The notes under the pieces were generated by a model. That model had not been told where the DNA came from and ran no database searches. It saw only the letters and a list, made by a program, of their open reading frames with translations. The translations under genes were made by a program, and so were the position numbers. From assembly GCA_002898795.1 (NCBI GenBank), contig BEIG01000009.1, positions 1 through 51,035 of the forward strand: a stretch of 51,035 nucleotides of DNA, read 5' to 3'. Source of the stretch: a bacterium HR30. Lineage in GTDB: Bacteria > Desulfobacterota > Binatia > HRBIN30. Positions 34,630 through 44,238 of the stretch are shown here, piece by piece (positions within the stretch are counted from its first letter, which is position 1; every line of letters begins with the position of its first letter).

Positions 34630-35861
34630 GATGGCGTCTCCTCACCGAACCCCTGCTCGACCAAGGCGGCGTGCAAGACGCGCACGGCAAGCTCCGTGTA
34701 CTTCGCGTCGATGACGATGGAGATTTTAATTTCCGAGGTGGAAATCATCTGAATGTTAATCCCCTCACGTGCCAGCACTTCGAACATCCGCGCCGCGACA
34801 CCCGCGTGGCTGCGCATCCCCAGGCCAACCACGGAAATCTTGGCAATGTTCGTATCGGAACTTACTCCAGTAGCCCCGATGTCTCTTGCAACGTCACTCA
34901 CGATCGCGAGTGCGCGGGCATGATCCGCGCGGGGAACCGTGAACGTCACATCGGTAAATCCATCCTCACTTGCGTTTTGGATGATCATGTCGACGACGAT
35001 GTGTTCCCGAGCAATTGGGCCAAAGATCCGAGCAGCTAGCCCGGGACGGTCCGGAACGCGGTGCAAGGTGATCTTCGCTTCATTTTGCTCCGCCGCTACG
35101 CCAGAGACCAATACATCTTCCATACTCGGCTCCTCGGCAACAACCCAAGTACCAGGTTCGTCGTTGAAGCTCGAACGCACGCACAATGGCACTCCATACC
35201 GTTTCGCGAATTCGACTGACCGAATTTGTAAAACCTTAGCGCCGAGGCTGGCGAGCTCCAGCATCTCGTCAAAAGAAATCCTCTCGAGTTTACGCGCCGC
35301 AGGACAAATTCGGGGATCTGTCGTGTAAATCCCGTCTACGTCCGTGTAAATTTCACAGACGTCGGCCTTGACCGCGGCGGCAATCGCCACCGCACTGGTA
35401 TCGCTGCCACCCCTGCCGAGCGTGGTCAGGTTTCCCCACCGGTCGACACCTTGGAATCCAGCGACCACTGCCACTTCGCCACCTTCCACGATCCCGAGCA
35501 ACTTCGAGGCGTCAATTCTTTTGATCCGAGCCTTTTGGAACACCCCGTCGGTTTCCACCGGGACCTGAAAGCCCAGCAACGAACGCGCAGGTATACCGAG
35601 ATCCTTCAAGGCGATGGCAACCAAACCGACCGACACCTGCTCTCCGGCCGCAGCGATCACATCGACTTCGCGCGGGGATGGGTGCGGCGATAAATCGTGG
35701 GCTAGTTTCAACAGGCGGTTGGTCTCCCCGGCCATGGCAGAAACGACGACAATGACACGATTCCCTTGCCGCCACGCTGCTGCCACCCGCTCGGCCACCG
35801 CCCGAACGCGGTTCAGGTTTCCCACGGAAGTTCCCCCGTACTTCTGAACGATCAAAGCCAC
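34626..35861 (-). CDS. lysC: Aspartate kinase, monofunctional with ACT domains
   Basis: A 411-residue kinase for the first step to Lys, Thr, Met and diaminopimelate. [11 protein letters not shown] at the N-terminus, [26 protein letters not shown] near 150 and [12 protein letters not shown] are the catalytic blocks. Two ACT domains follow from about 265 and should bind Lys or Thr as feedback inhibitors. The start is a GTG, which overlaps the tsaE end by 10 bases. Overlaps cimA at the 3' end. Confidence 0.95.
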   Translation of the reverse strand: MALIVQKYGGTSVGNLNRVRAVAERVAAAWRQGNRVIVVVSAMAGETNRLLKLAHDLSPHPSPREVDVIAAAGEQVSVGLVAIALKDLGIPARSLLGFQVPVETDGVFQKARIKRIDASKLLGIVEGGEVAVVAGFQGVDRWGNLTTLGRGGSDTSAVAIAAAVKADVCEIYTDVDGIYTTDPRICPAARKLERISFDEMLELASLGAKVLQIRSVEFAKRYGVPLCVRSSFNDEPGTWVVAEEPSMEDVLVSGVAAEQNEAKITLHRVPDRPGLAARIFGPIAREHIVVDMIIQNASEDGFTDVTFTVPRADHARALAIVSDVARDIGATGVSSDTNIAKISVVGLGMRSHAGVAARMFEVLAREGINIQMISTSEIKISIVIDAKYTELAVRVLHAALVEQGFGEETPS

Positions 35862-36352
35862 GCTGGCGCTTGCTCCTCTAACGAATCGATCCAGTGTCGG
35901 TATCTGGAATCAAAAGCGGTAACCGTCACCGTCCGCCGCGTGCCCGTAGCGAAATGCAAATCCACGCGCACGTTACAGGACTCGCCGCGAACCCGGTCCC
36001 ACCACTCCACGGCAGCAACACCGTCCCCATAGAGGACCTCCCGCAATGCGAGCAAATCGAGCTCCGTGGCGTCGAGTCGATAAAAATCAATGTGGTAGAG
36101 GGGGAGCCGGCCCCCTTGGTACTCGTTCACCAAGGTAAATGTCGGGCTGCGAACCTTGTCTGCTCCTATGCCGAGACCTTCCGCCAATCCACGCACAAGA
36201 GCGGTTTTTCCCACACCCAGCGGCCCACAAAGGCCGATTCGATCTCCTGCACTGACAACCTTCGCCAGAGCCGCGCCTAACGCACGTGTGGCGTGCTCGC
36301 CGTTTAGCGAAAGGGTTACGAGCGGATAAAATTGAGTAACGTCACCGACCAT
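35852..36352 (-). CDS. tsaE: tRNA t6A37 synthesis ATPase TsaE
   Basis: A 166-residue P-loop protein required for threonylcarbamoyl-adenosine (t6A37) formation with TsaB, TsaC and TsaD. The Walker A is GPLGVGKT at 43-50; [13 protein letters not shown] and YHIDFYRLD are the family signatures; VEWWDR follows. The ATG at 36352 overlaps the preceding stop as TGATG; a GTG one codon earlier is also possible. Confidence 0.94.
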   Translation of the reverse strand: MVGDVTQFYPLVTLSLNGEHATRALGAALAKVVSAGDRIGLCGPLGVGKTALVRGLAEGLGIGADKVRSPTFTLVNEYQGGRLPLYHIDFYRLDATELDLLALREVLYGDGVAAVEWWDRVRGESCNVRVDLHFATGTRRTVTVTAFDSRYRHWIDSLEEQAPAWL

Positions 36353-37926
36353 CACGCAGATGGTCGTTTAACTAGCGATTCCTGGTACCCACGCAATGCA
36401 TCGAGTTGTCGTGGAACCGCTCGAGCGACATCGGTTGCGAGGTAGCCAACGGCAGCATAGTCCCGGCTCAGGGCATCCGCCGCAGAGCCGTGGACGAACA
36501 CGGCCACGAGGCTCGCATCGACCGTTCGAAGCCCCTGGGCGATAAAGCCGCCGATCAAGCCAGCTAAAACGTCTCCCATGCCGCCAGAGGCCATACCTGG
36601 ATTGCCGGTAGGATTTACCCAGAGCGTGCCGCCCTCCTCTGTAACTAGCGTGGTGGCCCCTTTGAGAACCAGGGTGCAGCCTCTTTGCGCAGCGAACTCG
36701 CGCGCCAGGCGGGGGCGAGTCGCTTGAATTTCTGCCACCGCTTTTCCCGTGAGCCGGGAAAACTCTCCTGGGTGTGGGGTTAGTACCAAGTTGGGCCTTT
36801 TATAATCCGCAGCTCCAGGCAGCCGTGCAAGCAGAGTCAGGCCATCGGCGTCGCAAACAACCGGGAGGTCCGGGCGTTCGAGAATAAATCTCACCACACG
36901 CAAACACTCATCGGAAGTGCCCATGCCTGGGCCTAGTACAACCGCGTTTTTCCCTTCCAAAGCCCTCCGCAAAGCACCCTCGTCGAAACGCAGGTTGCCG
37001 TCTTCGTCTGGCAAAGGAAAGGTCATCACTTCCGGGCAATGCGCAGCCAATGTGGCGTGCAAGGAAGCTGGACCAGCTAGGGTGACCAATCCGGCACCCG
37101 CTCTCAAGGCCGCTTCCGCAGCCATTCTTGCGGCTCCGGTCCGCCCCACGCTGCCTCCAAGGACGAGGACGTGCCCGCATGTTCCTTTGTGAGCCGTGGG
37201 CGCACGCACGGGTAACCGACGTGCTATGTCCACGGGTTCGAGCAACCAAGACTTTGGGGAAACGTCCGCGACGGCAACTTCGGGGATTCCGATATCCACC
37301 ACTTCGAGCTGCCCCACAAAAGCGCGCCCTGGATAGATCACCTGTCCTACCTTGGTGAGGCCAAAGGTAACCGTGGCACTAGCGCACACCGCCACGCCCT
37401 GGGGTGCGCCGCAGTCGGAGTCCAAGCCCGATGGAACATCGAGGGACAAAATCGGTCGGCCGCTACTGTTCATCGCCACAATCGCGTCGGCCATGGCCCC
37501 TTGTGCCGGGGCATTTAATCCTGTCCCCAGAAGCGCGTCCACTAACAGCGTGGATTGGGGAAGCAAGCTCACCAATTGGCGCGGGTCTACATTGGTCAAA
37601 ATGGCAACGTTCGTTTCACGAAGCTCTCGGAACGCACGGGCGGCATCTCCTTTTAAATCTTCGGGCCGCGCCAACAGCGCCACGGTAACCGACGTTCCCC
37701 TGCGGGCCAGCAGACGAGCGCACACCATGCCGTCGCCCCCGTTGTTGCCCTTTCCGGCCACGACCAAAATTCGACGGCGCTGAGCCGGCGCGAAACGGCG
37801 CCGCAGCACCTCCGCGGCACCAGCGGCAGCCCGCTGCATCAACGTAAAGCTGGGTACTCCGAAGTCCTCGATGGTGCGACGGTCGAGCAACCGCATCTGC
37901 TCCGCAGTGACCAACATGACCGCCAT
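36352..37926 (-). CDS. nnr: Bifunctional NAD(P)HX epimerase / ADP-dependent NAD(P)HX dehydratase
   Basis: A 524-residue fusion that repairs hydrated NAD(P)H. The N-terminal YjeF_N (epimerase) half has GNNGGDGMVCARLLARRG and LLVDALLGTGLN. The C-terminal kinase-like dehydratase half starts near 230 and has HKGTCGHVLVLGGSVG, NLVLTPHPGEFSRLTG and the ATP-site block GMASGGMGDVLAGLIGGF. The start at 37926 gives the family N-terminus (VTAEQMRLLDRRT); an ATG at 37917 is also possible. The frame upstream to 38199 is inside glmM. Gap to glmM is 8 bases. Confidence 0.94.
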   Translation of the reverse strand: MAVMLVTAEQMRLLDRRTIEDFGVPSFTLMQRAAAGAAEVLRRRFAPAQRRRILVVAGKGNNGGDGMVCARLLARRGTSVTVALLARPEDLKGDAARAFRELRETNVAILTNVDPRQLVSLLPQSTLLVDALLGTGLNAPAQGAMADAIVAMNSSGRPILSLDVPSGLDSDCGAPQGVAVCASATVTFGLTKVGQVIYPGRAFVGQLEVVDIGIPEVAVADVSPKSWLLEPVDIARRLPVRAPTAHKGTCGHVLVLGGSVGRTGAARMAAEAALRAGAGLVTLAGPASLHATLAAHCPEVMTFPLPDEDGNLRFDEGALRRALEGKNAVVLGPGMGTSDECLRVVRFILERPDLPVVCDADGLTLLARLPGAADYKRPNLVLTPHPGEFSRLTGKAVAEIQATRPRLAREFAAQRGCTLVLKGATTLVTEEGGTLWVNPTGNPGMASGGMGDVLAGLIGGFIAQGLRTVDASLVAVFVHGSAADALSRDYAAVGYLATDVARAVPRQLDALRGYQESLVKRPSA

Positions 37927-37934
37927 GGCACGTT

Positions 37935-39314
37935 TCAATCGGCCTTTCCCGAAGCCAGCCGGACCTGTGAAGCGATCCTCTCCGACCAGAGTTGCAGGGC
38001 GGAAGGATTTTCCCCTTCCAACAAGATTCGAATTACGGGCTCCGTTCCAGAGGCGCGGACAACCAAGCGGCCCACACCTTGGAGCGCTTGGCGCGCGGCC
38101 TCCACGACCCGCTGGACAGCATCGTCGGCAAGCGTTTGGCGGGGGTTGGGCACCTCTACGTTCACCTGGACCTGGGGAAATAATTCCAAACCCGAACACA
38201 ACTCACTGACCGGGCGCTGTCGAGCCACCGCGATCTGCAGCACCGCCAGCGCGGTGAGAAGGCCATCGCCGGTCGTGGCATGATCGAGCCAGACGATGTG
38301 CCCAGACGGTTCTCCTCCCAACTGAGCTTGCACCTCTCGCATTTGCTCGACCACAAAGCGGTCACCTACAGAGGTGCGCAGCAGTTGTATTCCGCGGCGG
38401 GCCAGGGCCCGCTCTAGCCCGAAATTCGACATCACGGTACCGACAACCACTCGTCGCTTGAGTGCTCCCCGTTCGTCCAGATCGCGAGCAAGGATCCACA
38501 GAAGTTGGTCCCCATCCAACACCGATCCCCTCTCGTCCACCAACGCCACCCGATCGGCATCGCCGTCGAAAGCAACTCCGGCGTCACTCCCAAGCTCGAG
38601 TACCGTATTCCGTAATTGCTCGGGGAACAAAGAACCGCAATTGTCGTTGATGTTGTAGCCGTCGGGCGCCACTCCAATCGTTGTCACGTCCGCCCCGCAA
38701 GCTTGGAACAACTGCACCGCAACCGGAACGGCTGCGCCGTTAGCACAATCCACCGCTATCGTAAGCCCTGAAAGACTTCCGGCACCGTCCAATGCCTGCA
38801 AAAGCGAGTTGACGTACCACTCTGCCGCATGGGGAAGCGGTTGAGGCGACCCAACACGTCCGCCAAGCTTGGAGCCAGTGGGAACCCCGAGCTCTTGCCC
38901 AACATCTCGAAGCAAAGCCTCAAAGTCTTCCTCTTCCCGTGGTGACCACTTGAAGCCGTCTGCACCCACAAACTTGATGCCATTGTATGGCCAGGGATTG
39001 TGGGAAGCAGAGATGACAACGCCCTCGCATCCTACGTAGGAAGCCATTCTCGCCAATGCTGGGGTTGGTAAGACTCCGGCCAACAACGGCTCGCCCCCCT
39101 CAGAGCAAATTCCCGCGACCAACGCAGCCTCCAGCATCGGGCCAGAGATTCGTGTATCGCGCGCCAACAAGGTCCGTTGGTCAAGCCCCCGGCTTTTTTG
39201 AAAGCGCACCAAGCACTGACCGAATCTCACGACTGTGGTAGGGTCCAAGGGAGGCTTATTGGCAATTCCGCGAATTCCGTCGGTGCCGAAAAGTTGGGGC
39301 ATGACGACATTCAT
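37935..39314 (-). CDS. glmM: Phosphoglucosamine mutase
   Basis: A 459-residue enzyme that converts glucosamine-6-phosphate to glucosamine-1-phosphate for UDP-GlcNAc. LFGTDGIRGIAN starts the family; the phosphoserine loop ISASHNPW has S104; the metal loop is DGDADRVAL; sugar binding is GEPSGHIV; the phosphate-binding end is VRASGTEPVIRILLEG. AGGAAG lies just upstream of the ATG. It follows cdaA and cdaR, the widely conserved trio in which c-di-AMP synthesis and GlmM are coupled. Confidence 0.97.
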   Translation of the reverse strand: MNVVMPQLFGTDGIRGIANKPPLDPTTVVRFGQCLVRFQKSRGLDQRTLLARDTRISGPMLEAALVAGICSEGGEPLLAGVLPTPALARMASYVGCEGVVISASHNPWPYNGIKFVGADGFKWSPREEEDFEALLRDVGQELGVPTGSKLGGRVGSPQPLPHAAEWYVNSLLQALDGAGSLSGLTIAVDCANGAAVPVAVQLFQACGADVTTIGVAPDGYNINDNCGSLFPEQLRNTVLELGSDAGVAFDGDADRVALVDERGSVLDGDQLLWILARDLDERGALKRRVVVGTVMSNFGLERALARRGIQLLRTSVGDRFVVEQMREVQAQLGGEPSGHIVWLDHATTGDGLLTALAVLQIAVARQRPVSELCSGLELFPQVQVNVEVPNPRQTLADDAVQRVVEAARQALQGVGRLVVRASGTEPVIRILLEGENPSALQLWSERIASQVRLASGKAD

Positions 39315-39415
39315 TATATCTTCCTACCGGTTCAGCAACGTGCTGTCGCGAACCGACGGCCGACTTGTCTCGAGGGTCCATCCCACTCACCGTGCCGGCT
39401 GCTGCCGCAGGCTGC

Positions 39416-40414
39416 TTAACGCCGAGCGCGTGAGCGCTCGGCCGCTCCGCTGATATGTACCGAGACTTCTGCTGGGTCAACCGAGACCACCTCCACCCGA
39501 TCCGGCGGCTCGTAGAACACCGGTAAGCGGTACCTTCCCGGGGCTTTTCCCGCGGCATCAATGTACGCGAGCCGCTCCTCGAGGCTGGGGTCTTGCAACA
39601 ACCGCTTGGGTCCGCGTAACAAGACCCTGACCGTTTCTGGGGTCGCCCTCGCCACACTCCTAGCATTCCGAACCTCTACCCGGACACGCCGCAGCTCCTT
39701 GGTGGTAATCACTTCCTCGATCCGCAACTGCACGATGACGCGGGTAGCGCTGAAGGACACGTAATCTCCCGCTGGCTCCAGCGACACCTCCCGTTCGAAA
39801 ATTCCTGCCTCGACGTTGTTCACGTCAATGGGCTGGGTATAAGCCGCCGTCACATCCTCAATCGTGGAAGCGGGCCCCGCAACCTCGACCATTTCAGGCG
39901 CAATTTTCGTTTCTGCCATTTGGAACTCAGGCCTCAGGCGGCCATGGAGCCTCAGCCGCACTGGCACGATCTTGTGCCCGACGCGCTCTACTTCCAGCGT
40001 GACCTGCGCCGGTGCGATCCGTTGCACTCGGACGCCGCGAGGCAAGACGAGCGACTCCGGGCTCAGGCGAAAAACCGCCGGGCCAGGTCGCACTCCATTC
40101 AGGTCAATTGGGAAGGCCAGCCTGTTTCGGTCGATTCTTCCTAGTAGCGTGCGAGGTCCAATCAGCTGCACTTCCACAAAGTCGGGACGGGGACTGGTGA
40201 TCATCAAGTGAGGCGGGAGGTTCCGCAGTTCCAATGCCACCTTCACGGTCTCAACAGTGTCCCGTTCTCCGAAGTTCACGAAACTCCATAAGCCAAAGGC
40301 AATCGCCAGCGACAGGAGTTTTAGTAAAACATTATGAGTGAGTGCCTGCCACCAGCGGTGAGGGTTCCAGAGGCTTGCGAACAAGCGGCGCACGAGCTCC
40401 CAGGCATGAGCCAT
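39416..40414 (-). CDS. cdaR: YbbR-domain protein CdaR, regulator of diadenylate cyclase
   Basis: A 332-residue protein with one N-terminal membrane helix at about 27-48 (NVLLKLLSLAIAFGLWSFVNF), then YbbR-type beta repeats. The recurring pattern is a strand ending RPDFVEVQLIGP and P-x-x-V-xV-type segments, about three to four repeats. CdaR binds CdaA in the membrane and modulates c-di-AMP synthesis. The gap to cdaA is 13 bases. Confidence 0.88.
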   Translation of the reverse strand: MAHAWELVRRLFASLWNPHRWWQALTHNVLLKLLSLAIAFGLWSFVNFGERDTVETVKVALELRNLPPHLMITSPRPDFVEVQLIGPRTLLGRIDRNRLAFPIDLNGVRPGPAVFRLSPESLVLPRGVRVQRIAPAQVTLEVERVGHKIVPVRLRLHGRLRPEFQMAETKIAPEMVEVAGPASTIEDVTAAYTQPIDVNNVEAGIFEREVSLEPAGDYVSFSATRVIVQLRIEEVITTKELRRVRVEVRNARSVARATPETVRVLLRGPKRLLQDPSLEERLAYIDAAGKAPGRYRLPVFYEPPDRVEVVSVDPAEVSVHISGAAERSRARR

Positions 40415-40427
40415 GAATTCTCTTATT

Positions 40428-41177
40428 TCACGCGCCTAACAATTTCTGCAACGTCGTGCGCAAAGTTCCCGCATCGACGTCGCGCGTGATCCTCCCCTCG
40501 CGCACCAACGAAATCGCACCTTCCTCTTCGGAAATGACCACCACAACCGCATCTGTCTCCTCAGTGAGACCAATGGCTGCCCTGTGCCTAGTGCCCAGCG
40601 TGCGGCTCACGTGCGGATTGGTCGTCAATGGCAGAAAACATCCGGCAGCGATGATGCGACCATGATGAATGATCACCGCTCCATCGTGTATCGGCGAATT
40701 GGGAAGAAAGATGCTCAGAATTAGCTCCTTACTGACGCGGGCATCGAGTCTCGTTCCGACTTCGATGTATTGGTTCAGCCCCACCTCCCGCTGCAGGACG
40801 ATCAACGCCCCAATCCGCTTACTGGCCAAGGCCACCGCGGCTCGCACAATCTCTTCCAACTCTCCCGGCTCGATCCACTTTGTGGTTCCCAAAAACGGGC
40901 GCGTGCCTACTTGGGTTAGCGCCCGACGAATGTCGTCTTGGAAGATGACCACGATGACCAGCAAAATAGAGCTCAGGAAGTTATCCAGAATCCAATTCAG
41001 CGTGTAGAGCTCGAAATACTGCGACGACAAGAAGGCAAGAAAGACGATTCCAAGACCGATGAGCATTTGCACCGCACGCGTGCCGCGGATCAGGTCGATG
41101 ATGCGGTAGATGATGTACGAGATCAGCAAAATATCGATGGCATCCTGAATGCGAAGAGCTGCCAAGAAATCAAGCAT
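40428..41177 (-). CDS. cdaA: Diadenylate cyclase CdaA
   Basis: A 249-residue membrane enzyme that makes c-di-AMP from two ATP. Three hydrophobic segments occupy about residues 14-75. The DAC domain follows, with the signature IHDGAVIIHHGRI and GTRHRAAIGLTEETDAVVVVISEE, which hold the DGA and RHR catalytic motifs. AAGGGAGAAGG precedes the ATG. It is the first gene of the eleven-gene run, so its promoter should lie in 41178-42307. Confidence 0.97.
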   Translation of the reverse strand: MLDFLAALRIQDAIDILLISYIIYRIIDLIRGTRAVQMLIGLGIVFLAFLSSQYFELYTLNWILDNFLSSILLVIVVIFQDDIRRALTQVGTRPFLGTTKWIEPGELEEIVRAAVALASKRIGALIVLQREVGLNQYIEVGTRLDARVSKELILSIFLPNSPIHDGAVIIHHGRIIAAGCFLPLTTNPHVSRTLGTRHRAAIGLTEETDAVVVVISEEEGAISLVREGRITRDVDAGTLRTTLQKLLGA

Positions 41178-42307
41178 CGGAGCCTTCTCCCTTAACTCCT
41201 GGACGAGGGCAGTGTAGAGTCGCGTACGAGATTAGAGACCGCAATCCGTGAAAACGCCGCCGCATTCTATCTGCCATCCTGCTCCAACCGGGCGCTCGCC
41301 CGTGCTCCGAGTTTGTGGTCAATAAGACCATCACTATCGCATCCTTTGGCATTTTCGGGGAATTCGCAACACGGCTGACGAAGCCTCATCCTCTCGCACT
41401 CTTCCAGGTTCTTTTGGCTCTTGGGGTAGTGCCACGGGGTCGCGTTGTTGTTCCATGGTGTGCCGCCGGGGTGTGGCGACCGTTGCACGTAACCCCCGCT
41501 TCCCATGCCTTCCGCTTCCCGGGTTGGCATTGGCACAAACCTCTTGAGGTTAGCCCACCCGAGCATCTGTAAACTGCCCGCCCCGGTCATCACGCGAGAG
41601 TGTTCCCCACGCAAGGTTACGTCGTTGGAGCAGCTTTTCGTCCTCCGCGAAGCAAGGTTCCGAGATCATTCCACTGTCGGCTAGGGCGAACATCTCAACG
41701 AAATCGCGTGCGTTCGCGAGCGACCGCACCCGCGGAGACAACATGCTAGCAACACATCCACTTGACCAGCTACGAACTTGCGACCGCTCGGGCTCTGCCC
41801 GTCGTAATCCGCCACCACACCGCCCACACCTATGCGCAAGACGCAGCAACGCCCGTGGAACCCGCCAAAAACGCCAATAGCGGCGTAGACGTTCCACAGC
41901 TTGCCATCGCCGTCGTGCCAGCTCGGTTCCGCGTTGGCGCACCATGCGCCTTCGCGTGCGTATGTGCGCCGGCGGCACGAGCGTTCGTATGAGTGTCTGG
42001 TCGATTCCAGAGTTGACTTTTAGGCGGAGGCAACACTGGCTTGAGGAGCCTTCGCGGTGCGCCACAGACTTTTCGCCAGCGTCATGAACAATGATACGTA
42101 GGGAAGCGGCCCTCCGATTTGCGGTTCTTGCCCCCTCTTCAGGGCGTTCGGCGATTCGCCTGCGTGGGGAGCAAATGATGCTCTACTCTCGTTCAGGAGT
42201 ATCCGAGCATCAGGGAATGGTGCTCTTAGGTAAGGAACGACTACCCGGCGCGGCCCAACCTTTTCAAGGAGGGAGGGACCACCCAGCCTCGGGCCAAAGA
42301 CTTCCTG
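41178..42307. other. Gene-free stretch of 1.13 kb between ftsH and cdaA
   Basis: No convincing gene. A 171-codon minus-strand frame at 41550-42065 has no ribosome-binding site, no family motif, and heavy Arg/Ser content typical of noise in GC-rich DNA. The cdaA promoter should lie at its left end, but I could not pick clear boxes. A near-palindrome around GTGCGCCGGCGGCAC (about 41965-41979) is the only structure noted. Confidence 0.5.
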
Positions 42308-44158
42308 TTACGCTGTGACGCCAGCGCTTGCTCGCCAGCCCTCATCCGCTGCCTTACCTCTGGCCTCCTGCTGGCTGCGAAGAATGACGTCAATCTCGGC
42401 GCCGTCGAGCACCTCTTTTTCCAAAAGTTTCTCGGCAAGCCGGTGCAACGTGGAGAGATTTTCAGCCAGCAGCTCCTTCGCCCGCTGGTAACATTCGTTG
42501 ATCAAGCGCCGCACCTCATTATCAATCTCCACCGCGGTGTGCTCGGAGTAATCTTGGAGCTGGGTAAAATCCCTACCGAGAAAGATCTGTTCTTCCTTCT
42601 TGCCGAACGTCATTGGGCCAAGTTTCTCGCTCATGCCCCACTGGCACACCATCTTGCGGGCCCACTCCGTGGCACGCTCAAGGTCGTTCGCTGCGCCGGT
42701 GGTAATTTGACCAAGAACCAGCTCCTCGGCAGCCCGGCCTCCGAACAGAACCGTAATCTGAGCCAGAATCTGCTCCCGGGAGTAAGAATGGCGATCATCT
42801 GCTGGCACCTGCTGAGTGATTCCCAAGGCCATCCCGCGTGGAATGATCGACACCTTATGCACTGGATCAGCCCCAGGCAGCAGTTTTGCCACCAGCGCAT
42901 GCCCAGCTTCGTGATAAGCGGTGCTCCGCTTTTCCTCTGGGCTCATGATCATGCTCTTCCGCTCCACGCCCATGAGGACCTTATCCTTGGCCAACTCGAA
43001 GTCGGCCATACTGACTTTGTCCTTATTTTGGCGGGCTGCCAGCAAGGCTGCCTCATTGACCAGGTTCTCCAAATCTGCACCCGCAAAGCCTGGGGTTCCA
43101 CGCGCAAGTAACGCCAGGTCCACGTCGTCAGCGATGGGGACCCGTCGAGTGTGCACCCGTAGGATCCCTTCGCGACCCTTGACGTCTGGCCGCGGAACCA
43201 CGACCCGCCGATCGAAGCGTCCCGGACGAAGCAAAGCGGGATCGAGCACATCCGGCCGGTTAGTCGCTGCGATCAAGATGACGCCTTCGTTGGTTTCGAA
43301 GCCATCCATTTCCACGAGCAGCTGGTTCAGTGTCTGCTCCCGCTCATCGTGTCCGCCGCCCAACCCTGCACCCCGGTGCCGTCCCACCGCGTCGATTTCG
43401 TCGATGAAAATAATACAGGGGGCATTCTTCTTTCCTTGAACGAACAAGTCGCGGACCCGTGATGCCCCGACACCGACGAACATTTCCACAAAGTCCGAGC
43501 CGCTGATCGAAAAGAACGGCACTCCAGCCTCACCGGCAATCGCGCGTGCAAGCAGCGTTTTCCCTGTGCCTGGGGGTCCGACCAGCAACACACCCTTTGG
43601 TATGCGGCCTCCTAGTTTGGTGAACTTCTTCGGGTCCTTCAGGAAAGCGATGATTTCCTCGAGCTCTTCCTTGGCTTCGTCCACTCCGGCCACATCACTG
43701 AAAGTTACTCGTTGGCTGTTTTCGGTCAGCATCTTCGCCCGGCTCTTACCAAAGGCCATGGCTTTTCCCCCGCCGATTTGCATTTGGCGCATGAAGAAGA
43801 TCCACACGCCAATGAGCAGAAGCATGGGGAACCACTGAACGAACAAGATGACGTACCATGGCTCGCCCTCTTCGGGCCGGGCCTCGATTTTCACCCCTTT
43901 TTCACGCAACAGCTTGACGAGATCAGGGTCTTGCGGCGCAAAAGTCCTAAATCGCTCACCGGATGTGTACCGGCCCCGGATGCTCTGCCCCTGGATTGTG
44001 ACCTGAGCGACCTCGCCTTTGTCGAGCGCGTTCACGAAGTCGCTAAAGATCACCTCAGGCTCTTTCGTTTGCTGCCGGCTGAACACGTTGAACAGCAGCA
44101 GAAACAGTAAGCCCATGACCAACCACAGGGCTACATTACGCGAGAACTGATTCGTCAT
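42308..44158 (-). CDS. ftsH: ATP-dependent zinc metalloprotease FtsH
   Basis: A 616-residue membrane AAA+ protease that degrades misfolded and regulatory membrane and cytosolic proteins. Two N-terminal membrane helices occupy about 8-25 and 103-122. The AAA domain has [30 protein letters not shown] and the SRH block [21 protein letters not shown]. The zinc site is [11 protein letters not shown] (HExxH) with a downstream acidic residue. Full length. Downstream of tilS with an 80-base gap, the arrangement often seen for this pair. Confidence 0.97.
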   Translation of the reverse strand: MTNQFSRNVALWLVMGLLFLLLFNVFSRQQTKEPEVIFSDFVNALDKGEVAQVTIQGQSIRGRYTSGERFRTFAPQDPDLVKLLREKGVKIEARPEEGEPWYVILFVQWFPMLLLIGVWIFFMRQMQIGGGKAMAFGKSRAKMLTENSQRVTFSDVAGVDEAKEELEEIIAFLKDPKKFTKLGGRIPKGVLLVGPPGTGKTLLARAIAGEAGVPFFSISGSDFVEMFVGVGASRVRDLFVQGKKNAPCIIFIDEIDAVGRHRGAGLGGGHDEREQTLNQLLVEMDGFETNEGVILIAATNRPDVLDPALLRPGRFDRRVVVPRPDVKGREGILRVHTRRVPIADDVDLALLARGTPGFAGADLENLVNEAALLAARQNKDKVSMADFELAKDKVLMGVERKSMIMSPEEKRSTAYHEAGHALVAKLLPGADPVHKVSIIPRGMALGITQQVPADDRHSYSREQILAQITVLFGGRAAEELVLGQITTGAANDLERATEWARKMVCQWGMSEKLGPMTFGKKEEQIFLGRDFTQLQDYSEHTAVEIDNEVRRLINECYQRAKELLAENLSTLHRLAEKLLEKEVLDGAEIDVILRSQQEARGKAADEGWRASAGVTA

Positions 44159-44238
44159 AAGGGACTTCGCTACCTACCGGGAACAGCTTGCACGGTAACA
44201 CATGCATTTTCTAGCAGCAACGCTCTTTCGGGGCGCCG

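Noticed and set aside
41550-42065. Minus-strand open frame of 171 codons upstream of cdaA
   Set aside because: Arg/Ser/Cys-rich noise, no start signal, no recognisable domain.
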